Source: Apodemus sylvaticus (lineage: Eukaryota; Chordata; Mammalia; Rodentia; Muridae). Taken from it: a DNA stretch of 64,000 bases. The first letter of the stretch is position 1. Each line of letters starts with the position of its first letter. Below the pieces are notes generated by a model that had not been told where the DNA came from, did no database searches, and was given only the letters and a program-made list of their open reading frames with translations. The position numbers were made by a program, and so were the translations under genes. Positions 56,130 to 64,000 of the stretch are shown one piece after another. The stretch is taken from NCBI RefSeq assembly GCF_947179515.1, contig NC_067495.1, positions 25,586,924-25,650,923 on the forward strand. The letters are read 5' to 3'.

Positions 56130-56735
56130 TGCTTTGTATCTATAACTTGCTTTTTTCCACTTTGATTTCCTTGACCTGCTACGATGTCAACCATTTATAA
56201 AAATGATTGCTGTTCACAGGCTATCATTCTAAATACTAAAGTACACTTACCATGCCAGTAAACAGACCACCAAACATTAGACTCCAGACTTAATTTAAGG
56301 AAAACCCCCAATAAATCCATAGTCTCAACCAATTAACACCTGCATGCATGAGATAAGTGAGATGCTTCTTTGTAGTGTGAAGTAGGGTGGAGTGAACAAG
56401 CTCTAATCCTTATTTCTACCTATGAAATTTTGTGAACATAAGTGCATCTATGTGCTGCTCAAAGGGCTACATTCAGAGAAACTCACGACTAAGTGATTCC
56501 TTTGTTGTGAGAACAAGTGTACTTATAAAAACTAAGATAACTAAAGAGTCACTATGCAATGTAATCTTATAGGACCAATGTCATTCATGTGGTCCATTAA
56601 CCAAAACAACATTGTACAGCCCATGACTGCAATTTCCCATTTCTACAGTGCAAAGACTTATCATGCTTTTAGCTCTTGTATAACCCAAGGAAACAAAAGA
56701 TGCAGTCAAGTGCTTTACTTTAAAAATAATTATGT
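56130..56735. other. Upstream region, unassigned
   Basis: I recognise no repeat or exon. Confidence 0.4.
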
Positions 56736-56737
56736 TT

Positions 56738-56924
56738 AATTATGTGTGTATGTGTGCTGTGGGTACTGTGTCTGAGTGGAAGTACCCAGGAACCCAGAAG
56801 AGGGCATCAAATTACCTGGAATTATAGGGGTTTATGACCCACCCAATATGGATGCTGGGAATCAAACTTGGGTCCTCGGGAAGAACAGTACATCCTCTTA
56901 GTAGCTGAGCTATCTCTCCAGCAC
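56738..56924 (-). repeat. B3-type SINE
   Basis: CAGAAGAGGGCATCAAATTAC, GGATGCTGGGAATCAAACTTG, CTGAGCTATCTCTCCAGC. Confidence 0.9.
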
Positions 56925-57408
56925 TCATTTTTAAAAAGAATAATAACACTAACAGCTACTGCAATGAAGACTATAAGCCTATATTTTTGTTTCATACGTA
57001 AAACACATTGCCATCAATATTTACCAAAACAAACCTAGAATTCACCTAACATTTGTGACCTACATAGAATATGCCACAAGTACAAATAACAAATATATAA
57101 ACTGCCTCTAATGGATCATGTGAAATTTCAATTTAAAAGCATTTTTGCCTATTTTAATGGCTGCTTGCCTAATTAATGCATTATTCTTCAGTTATATAAA
57201 AAAATCCACACATTTAAAAAGCAGCCAAGCTAAAATGTGCCCATAAGGAATTAAATCAATGCACTTTCATGCATAAAAATCAGCCACTCTAAGCAGGAAG
57301 GAAAACATGTTTGTTTTCTATTGTGGAGAATGAATCTCCACATCAAATACTGTTGTGTTACTTTGCAGAATCCTGGTAAAATTTGCCTTATAAAAATAAA
57401 AGAAAAAT
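56925..57408. other. Upstream region, AT-rich, unassigned
   Basis: I recognise no repeat or exon. Confidence 0.4.
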
Positions 57409-57410
57409 CT

Positions 57411-57550
57411 AAGCCAGATGTGATAGGACATACCTGTAATTGTTACCACTGGTGAAGCAGAGGCAGGAGGATTGCCCATGAATTTGAGGCCAGCTTGATG
57501 TACATAGTGAGTTCCATGTCAGACTCTGTCTCGAAATAAACAAATAAAAG
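57411..57550 (+). repeat. B1 SINE
   Basis: CTAAGCCAGATGTGATAGG, GCAGAGGCAGGAGGATTG, GAGGCCAGCTTGATG, CTGTCTCGAAATAAAC. Confidence 0.82.
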
Positions 57551-57649
57551 AATAAAAGTGAAAGTACAGAATATAACATTTGATCTATGTGTGTATATAT
57601 ATGTACATATGTACGTATGTATGTATGTATGTATCTATCAATCATCTGC

Positions 57650-58855
57650 TAAGAAAACTGCATAAATTAACAATGAAAACAAATATAACTCACACTATTA
57701 AACCGTGACAAACTGAGGCTTTCAAGGCCTGGGTTGCCATAGTATCATTGGGTCTGTGGTGCCATTTCAAAACACTGATTCTTCTTTCTTTTTTTCCCTT
57801 TGGCGATGCCTTGTCTTGGCTATGGAAGCTCCACACGGGTCTCTCTCCCATCCCCCTGCATCCTGGCCTGTTTATTCATTTGAAGCACACAGTCTGTCTT
57901 GAAGGAAGTTGGACAGTCCCCTAGAGGATGATGCCACAGAGCAAAGATAACAAGAGGCAGCCATCTGGGGAGGGAGGACCAAATATAGTGATGAGAGCCC
58001 ACCGGGTGCTGGGCAGCCTGCAGACCTGAGGGGTTTCATGGGTGACTGGAGCTGCCACCCTATCGGTCTCCTTTCTCTGGGTACAATAAGGGGCGTCCAA
58101 GCCCTCGGAATGCTGTTCTCTCTTCTCTATCATCATTCATATCTCAGCTATGACAGGATTAAAAAAGACTCTGATGGGAAATGTGCCACCAATTAGCATA
58201 TCCCCCCACCCCCACCCCCGCACACAAAGGAGGCTTTTAAGCTTCTGCTTTTTAAAAACCAAGGGCTGGGGGGTTTGGGGGAGGGGAACCACCAGGCAGC
58301 TCTTAGCAACAGTGTCTGAAATTCAATGATCTGCACTCCCTCAAAGCTGTTTGTATGGTTTTCAATTTTCTTCAGGCAAGTCTCCTCTCAAATGGGTTAG
58401 GAACTTATTAGAAAGTATGTATTCGGCCACTAGGTAATGAACAGCTTCCCTCTTGTCATTAAGCTGCAATTCAATTCTTTGATTAAAAAAATAGTAATTA
58501 TAAACCTGCAGCCTTCTCTCTACAATCCCGCTACAGAGTATGACATCCTCGGCCCAGAAGAATTGACAGAAAGAAGAAATCTACTAATTGTAAATAAAAA
58601 GAACTGTTCTGAGGGGACAACCCTGTCACATTTATTTACTTGTTTCCCATCTCCGTGAATAATGAGGAGAGACAATAACAGGAAGCAACATGGCTGGGTT
58701 TTAGCCTGGTGTTAGCCTGGGTTTTGCCTGTGGGATGCCTGCAATTACTTCATGCTCACCGTCGTCGCCTAAGGAGGCTTCCAAAACACAGCAGGCCCAA
58801 CGCATTGAAGGGTCATAAGGATGTCAGTTGAGGATCTGGAGAAAGGCTGCAGTTA
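57650..58855. other. Repeat-free island upstream of Gpm6b, regulatory candidate
   Basis: No mobile element is recognised over about 1.2 kb. It includes a C-rich/G-rich pair (58202-58219 and 58263-58286) and many TAAT and TTTGAT-type motifs (58440-58500). Function is inferred only from repeat exclusion. Confidence 0.4.
58263..58286 (+). other. G-quadruplex-prone sequence with nearby C-rich partner
   Basis: G runs of 3, 6, 5 and 4 with 2-, 3- and 1-nt spacers. A C-rich tract (C6, C5, C5) lies 44 bp to the left. Confidence 0.8.
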
Positions 58856-58857
58856 GC

Positions 58858-59135
58858 CAGAGTGCTAGCTGCTCAGGCATGAGGACCTGAGTTCAGATTA
58901 CAGAACCCAACCAGAAAAGCCAGGGAGGGCCGTACCACCAGTGCTGTGGTGGGCTTCTGGGTCAGGGAAAGAGCTTGTTTCAAAGGAATATGACAAAGAG
59001 TGATAGAGGGGAGGGCACTTGATTTCTTCCTCTAGCTTCTTCTGCACTTGGGTGTGAACAACCAGCCCCCCCCCCCCCACCGTGTGGATCTAGGCATACA
59101 GCATCTCCCACCACACACACAACCAAGTAAATTTC
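58858..59135 (+). repeat. Composite rodent SINE (tRNA head with B1-like insert)
   Basis: CTCAGGCATGAGGACCTGAG, AAAAGCCAGGGAGGGCCG, AGAGCTTGTTTCAAAGG, GTGATAGAGGGGAGGGCAC and CACACACAACCAAGTAAA follow a B1-in-B3-type composite. A C17 run occurs at 59067-59081. Confidence 0.65.
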
Positions 59136-59139
59136 TAGG

Positions 59140-60290
59140 GACTAGCAAAAGAAATGATTCATGGCTCATGCCATGAAATATTAATTCTCTCAAATACGGA
59201 TCCTCAACTTGAAAAGGAAAAACAGAGACTTATCTGGCTCAGAATGAATTCTTTAAAGGGCTCCGAGCCTTTCATGGCAGCTCAAAACCACTAGGGAGTC
59301 ATTAAATGGGCGGCTTCCTTCACATAGGCTCCAGGTGCTCAGCTACTTACACTTCCCCGCCATGGTTCGGCTTGGAGAACTGCTGAGTTTACTGGGCATA
59401 CTTACAGAGCATGTGTGAGCGGTTCCTTACAGGAACATTAGTAACCCCAAAGCAGCTGCACAACCAGAGATTTTCAACTGAACATGGAGACTTCCTCGTT
59501 GCTGCAAAACTGAGCTAACTTTATATATTCTAATATGTCCAGAGACCACGAGGACACACGTATATAGGGCAAAACAAATACAAATGGCTGGGAGGCGCAT
59601 GAGAGAGAGGGGAATCTCAGATGAGGGTCTACTGATCTTCTGTATCCTTTCTATGGGACAGTGTCAATGGTCTTTATCCGTCGCTCCCCTACTCCTTCAC
59701 CCCCTGCCAAAAAACATCGACAAACATTCAGATGCTGGCTCGTGGGCTCCTACCTCTAGCTGAGATACACCTGGAGCAGGTACCAAGGGAAAAGCAATTC
59801 TGCTCCTCCTACTCAGAGCTGTCTTCTCTGCCTGGACAACCCCCTTTATTTTCCCTAGGGCCCATCTATGAATGTGTGCAACACACAAAGTCACCTTTTC
59901 TTATAGAGTCAAACAATTCTTCCTAACCCTAAAGCCTCCATTTGAAATTTGAGGACAAGAATTTTTTTTGTGGGTGTGTCTAAACTCCATTCTTTTACTT
60001 ACCAGACAGCCACATGTATGCATCTATAAGCACATGCATCCACATCTGCATATCAGTTTACATGTGAAAGGGAAGGCAGAGAGTCTAATGAGAACAGGGA
60101 AGATACATTTAACTTGCAATATGTTGAATTTAGGATTTCAAACATTTTGAGTTTGGTTGTTGTCTCTTGGAGGCTGTTCTTGGTTGAAGGGAAACAGAAG
60201 GGGTGTGGATCCTGGGTGGAGAGGGGAGGTGGGAGGGAGCTGGAAGGAGTGGAGGGAGGGGAAATTATGGTAGAAATGTATTGCATGAAG
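59140..60290. other. Upstream region, unassigned
   Basis: No repeat is recognised. GA/GGGA-rich around 60205-60260. Confidence 0.4.
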
Positions 60291-60520
60291 AAAGAATATA
60301 TTTTTAATATATGTTTAAATGAAAGTATATGTGTATATATATGTTGGCACTTGCATTGCATAAGCATGCATTGATAAACATATATAGGCATAATATATGA
60401 CTGATATATCATAAACATATATGAATGCACATGTGCTCCTATATATGTAAAGTCATGGAAACATGCTGTACACACATGCATATACTTATATAAATACTTT
60501 CATTTAAATATATCCTTCTA
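60290..60520. repeat. AT-rich segment with 15-bp inverted repeat
   Basis: TTTAAATGAAAGTAT at 60314-60328 is exactly complementary to ATACTTTCATTTAAA at 60494-60508. The sequence between is rich in TATATG/CATATA. Confidence 0.75.
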
Positions 60521-60593
60521 AAGTCAAAATATGCAAAGTTGGATTCCCTTAAAAATTTTTGAATATTTACTCTATGCGTACACCTATTTTGCC

Positions 60594-60596
<3 letters not shown>

Positions 60597-60632
<36 letters not shown>
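60597..60632 (+). repeat. (TA)n microsatellite
   Basis: About 18 TA units at the tail of the next SINE. Confidence 0.96.
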
Positions 60633-60635
<3 letters not shown>

Positions 60636-60779
60636 ACAGATGCATGCCTGGTATCTGTGGAGGTCAGAAGAGGACATTAGACCCCCTGGAACTGGAGTTA
60701 CAGACAGTTATGAACTGTATGTGGGTGTTCTATAAGAGCAACAAGGGCTTTTATCTGCTAAGCCATCTCTCCAGCCCCC
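60633..60779 (-). repeat. B3-type SINE
   Basis: GTGGAGGTCAGAAGAGGAC, CCCCTGGAACTGGAGTTAC, CTAAGCCATCTCTCCAGCC. Confidence 0.93.
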
Positions 60780-60827
60780 AATTTTTCTCTTTTTTTCATT
60801 TTGGTTAAAAACAACTTTTTATATCAT

Positions 60828-60998
60828 CCATTTATTTAGGTATGTGTGTGCATGCATACCACAGTGCCTTCATAGAGGTCAGAAGACACCTTGTGGGAAC
60901 TGGTTCTCTCTTTCTATTATGTGGGTCCCAGGATTTGAATTCAGATCAGCAGGCTTGGTAGCAAGTGCCTTTACCTACAGAGCCATCTTGTTGGTTCC
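60828..60998 (-). repeat. B2/B3-type SINE
   Basis: ATAGAGGTCAGAAGACACC, GGGTCCCAGGATTTGAATTC, CTACAGAGCCATCTTGTTGG. Confidence 0.85.
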
Positions 60999-61007
60999 CA
61001 TTTAGGT

Positions 61008-61134
61008 ATTTTGAGGCAGAGCCTTGCTATGTAGTTAGTCCTTGCTGACCTGTAACTAGTTATGCAGAGCGGGTTGGCTTTAAATTTATGAGGCTCTCCC
61101 TGGCTCTACCTCTTTAGTGCTGGGATTACATTCC
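61008..61134 (-). repeat. Diverged B1 SINE
   Basis: GAGGCAGAGCCTTGCTATG, GGGTTGGCTTTAAATTTATG, AGTGCTGGGATTACATTCC. Confidence 0.75.
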
Positions 61135-61432
61135 TTTTCTTTACCCCTAATCCCATCAGATGCCTCCCACATACCCCAACCCCAATGCTCTACTCACCAA
61201 ACACTCTTCTAACACTTCAGAGTACCACTCTGCCCTTTACCAGCTAAGTCACTTTGGGAAGCTTACTAACTTCTACTTCTCTGGATGTAGTTTTGCATTC
61301 ACATAGTGGTTGTAATAATATATTCCTATACCACTGTATACCACACAGTTTGGGACCACCATTCATGATAGACAAAGTCCCCCTATATACTGTATACTGT
61401 ACATTCTTGATTTCTGTAATATATATCACAGA

Positions 61433-61433
<1 letters not shown>

Positions 61434-61487
<54 letters not shown>
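61434..61487 (+). repeat. (TA)n microsatellite
   Basis: About 27 TA units. Confidence 0.97.
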
Positions 61488-61489
<2 letters not shown>

Positions 61490-61490
<1 letters not shown>

Positions 61491-62130
61491 TATTAGTCTT
61501 TCACATTAGGCTAGTTACTAAATAGATGTAGACCAGGAGGCCAACAGTTCATATCCCACATTACCCCTTTCTTTAATCTCCTCTGACCATAGACTTGTGT
61601 CATTAGCTGTGGCCAGTTACACTCCCCATAATCTCCAACCTGAAACAAAGAAACACAAGCTTTCTTTGCCTGAAATGACCATTTTCCCTGAGCCTTTCCC
61701 CTCATCTGCAATGAAAATAGTCCCTATTAGACCAGGCTATCTTTCAGTGACCCACATGAATTTCCCTCCTCTTTTACAAACCAAATGTCCCTGCACCATT
61801 ACCAGGCTCCCCACAGTTAACCTTCACGTATCCCCTTGCCTCTGCTTCTTGAGCCAGTTATTTTTTTCTCACTTCTCTTTGCCTTCTAGCATAATAAATG
61901 TCCCTTCACTTTCAAGTTACAACTCAAGGGTCATGACATATGAAGACCTGTGATTTGGTACTCACCTTCTATGTTCCCCCAATTTATCCCATTCTAACAC
62001 CCCATCTTTTCTTCTAAAGAATCCACATATAGTTTCTTCTCTGGTAGCATGTCATAGCAACTGGCCTAGGGCACACTTTATGCCCTTTGATTTTAAACTT
62101 AGGGTATAATCTCTCTGCCTAACTGTTAAG
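61490..62130. other. Upstream region, unassigned
   Basis: The plus-strand frame at 61597-61953 has no recognisable domain. No repeat is named. Confidence 0.4.
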
Positions 62131-62134
62131 TATC

Positions 62135-62355
62135 CAGGCATGTACCTATATGGGCACAGATACTTCTGAGGCTGAGGCAGGACAATTACTTGCATTACCC
62201 AGTTCACTAATAGGTAGTGTAGCCTAACCATCTCCAGGCCAATGAGGACACTGTCTCAACTGAGGTAGATGGTGTTCCTGACGATGACACCTAAGATAGT
62301 CCACCAGTCTACACCTGTGTTCTCCCGTCACCCCCACACACATTCATATACCTTA
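62135..62355 (+). repeat. Composite rodent SINE, diverged
   Basis: B1-like start (CCAGGCATGTACCTATATGG, CTGAGGCTGAGGCAGG), then CACTGTCTCAACTGAGG and a CCCCCACACACATTC tail. Confidence 0.6.
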
Positions 62356-62359
62356 AAAC

Positions 62360-63050
62360 CAAAACCAAAATATGTTAAGCAAATGGCATTTCATTACCAG
62401 AAGGAATTTGGCAAACAACACAGTGGAAATTTATGCATCTAATGCATTGTATCCCTAGAGCTCAATACATAGAAATGTTGCTAAGTAGCTTTCATTCTCT
62501 ACCTTTGGTTTGTGAAGCCCGGGTGGGGGGGAGCATATGACCTCACTGTGGAACAGGACACACATCCATCTGCCAGCAGCAATTGTTTTATTGACCTGAT
62601 TAAAGAACAACCATTTCCACGGTCAACAAGACCTATCCAAACACATCAGCCTCAGCTCCACAATAGCAGTAATTAGAGATTCATTATTCCTGGATTAAAA
62701 TATGAGTCAGTGGGCACAGCACAGAAGCGTGTGTTATTAACATTTACCCAACCTATTCCTTTTGCTGGTTGTGATGTATGATTAGAGCCAGAGCCCTCCT
62801 CCCTTTAACAAAATTTCCCAAACACAGATTTTTCTAAGATAATACAGACATGCCTTATCATTCACCTAATTACTCAAATTGTCTTAAACATATTCCCATC
62901 CTTCTGCTTATTGCAATTGTCACCACAACCTGATTTTGAATGGCTTTGTTTCCCCTAAAAGAAAGCTTAATCCCACCAGCATTTGGTCCCTATTCGTCTT
63001 GCTTACTCTGGTACAAGGAAGCAATATATTTTATAAAGTTGCCTTTTCTG
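62360..63050. other. Repeat-free island, regulatory candidate
   Basis: No mobile element is recognised. It has SOX-like ACAAT/ATTGT motifs (62580-62590, 62912-62925), TAATTA-like sites and a consensus AP-1 site at 62703-62709. Confidence 0.4.
62703..62709 (+). promoter_or_regulatory. AP-1 consensus TGAGTCA
   Basis: Exact TGAGTCA heptamer inside the repeat-free island. Functional status unknown. Confidence 0.35.
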
Positions 63051-63107
63051 GACACCTAACATAATTGAAAAAAAAACCCAAAACCTTATATTTAAATCTG
63101 CATCACT

Positions 63108-63293
63108 GTTTTATCCGACATGTATGTAAGTGTACCACATGCATGAAGTGCCCACAGAGGCCAGAAGAGGGTGTCAGGTCCCCTGAGACAAGCATTAAAG
63201 ATGGCTGTGCATTGCTATGTGGGTGTCAGGACCTGGGACCTCTGGAAGAGCAGCCATATGCCTATCTGTGAAACCATCTCTTCTGATCCCAGT
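63108..63293 (-). repeat. B3-type SINE
   Basis: CAGAGGCCAGAAGAGGGTGTC, GGACCTGGGACCTCTGG, GTGAAACCATCTCTTCTGATCC. Confidence 0.87.
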
Positions 63294-63317
63294 ATGTGAC
63301 CTTTGATGGTAGGCTTT

Positions 63318-63790
63318 TTTTTTTTCACCTAGCACAATGATTTCTAAAGGTCACCCACACTTGCCATGTTTCTTTTGTTTGCTGAGTCACATTCCATTGT
63401 AGTAAGATAGCAAATTTTGCTCCTTCATATGAGTTTTGGCTTTTTGGGCTATCATCAATATTAACATTATGGACAAGCCTTTGTGTGAAGCAAGTTTTTA
63501 ACACTCCTGGTTGGATATACCTAGGAGTGGGATGAAGAACTAGCTGGGCCATATGGGAACTCTATGTTTAGCCATTTGTGAATCTGCCAGGCTATTTTTC
63601 AAAGTGGCTAGCCTACACGTTTTCCATTCCCACCAGCAGTGTGAGAGCTTTTGAGTTTTCCATACCCTTATCAACACTTCTTTTCTGTCTGTTTGATTCT
63701 GGCAGGTGTGATATAGTATCTCCTTGTGGTTTTCGTTTGTGGGTCCCAAAAGACATGTTTTCATGCATTTTTCCGGGTATATTTTTTTTT
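63318..63790 (-). mobile_element. Ancient L1 (L1M-type) 3' ORF2/UTR fragment
   Basis: Antisense L1 landmarks in order: CTGAGTCACATTCCATTGTAG, TTTGGGCTATCATCAATATT, CCTAGGAGTGGGATGAAG, CATTCCCACCAGCAGTGTG, TCAACACTTCTTTTCTGTC. No intact ORF. Confidence 0.85.
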
Positions 63791-63884
63791 GAGAGATATT
63801 CTTGTTAAATCTTTTACTTTCATTCTGAGTTGTCAGTTGTGACCTCATTTTATATGTTCTGGATGCAAGTCTCTTATATCCTAG

Positions 63885-63985
63885 TCTACTGAGACGGGGT
63901 CTTACAAAGTAGACTAGGCTGGCCTTGACCTCACAGAGACCTGCTTGCCTCTGCTTCCTGAGCATTGGCATTAAATGTCAGTTTC
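63885..63985 (-). repeat. B1 SINE fragment
   Basis: GAGACGGGGTCTTACAAAG, AGGCTGGCCTTGACCTCAC, GCCTCTGCTTCCTGAGC. Confidence 0.82.
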
Positions 63986-64000
63986 TGCACTCTCTCTTAA

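Noticed and set aside
61597..61953. 118-codon plus-strand frame
   Set aside because: No domain or splice context was recognised, and composition follows the local pyrimidine-rich sequence.

Overview
The window is rodent nuclear DNA, almost certainly mouse. It carries mouse/rodent SINEs (B1, B2/B3, B4/ID types), the rodent hAT element URR1, a rodent-type L1 3' end, an ERVK-like LTR and many long dinucleotide tracts. Bacterial-style operons, RNA genes and CRISPR arrays are absent. Most listed open frames fall in repeats or introns.

One gene is present, on the minus strand: Gpm6b, encoding neuronal membrane glycoprotein M6B of the PLP/DM20/M6 family (from general knowledge, X-linked in mouse). 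I located every coding exon of the 265-residue form by translation and by matching acceptor and donor sites: exon 1 (41658-41718), TM1 exon (13868-14054), TM2 exon (11268-11424), TM3 exon (5687-5858), loop exon (3236-3309), TM4 exon (1767-1832) and terminal exon with stop (296-376). The phases join without error to 265 codons plus stop. A 120-bp phase-symmetric cassette exon (32798-32917) adds 40 residues to give a 305-residue form. The 3' UTR runs off the left edge. The other known C-terminal exon of M6B was not seen here and presumably lies beyond it.

Layout: 1-376 is 3' UTR and terminal exon; 377-14054 holds the compact exon cluster with SINE-rich introns, a 5'-inverted L1 and an LTR-like segment; 14055-32797 is a long intron with old DNA transposons (MER5, URR1), MIR and L1 fragments and microsatellites; 32798-41718 holds the cassette exon, a repeat-poor tract (about 36-41.6 kb) and exon 1; 41719-42260 is the 5' UTR and probable promoter, with CRE-like, CCAAT, E-box and GA-tract elements; 42260-64000 is upstream sequence with SINEs, a MaLR LTR, an ERVK-like LTR carrying five 42-bp GC-box repeats, many microsatellites, and two repeat-free islands (57.6-58.8 kb and 62.4-63.05 kb) that look like regulatory candidates.

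I found no undescribed gene system. The points most worth checking are the start-codon context (two tiny uORFs, one ending on the main ATG, and a stronger in-frame ATG at codon 5), the weak acceptor of the cassette exon, the mirrored GA/CT tracts around exon 1, the LTR repeat array, the nested and inverted transposons, and several palindromes and G4/H-DNA-prone tracts. Repeat family names rest on memory of consensus sequences and repeat edges are approximate.
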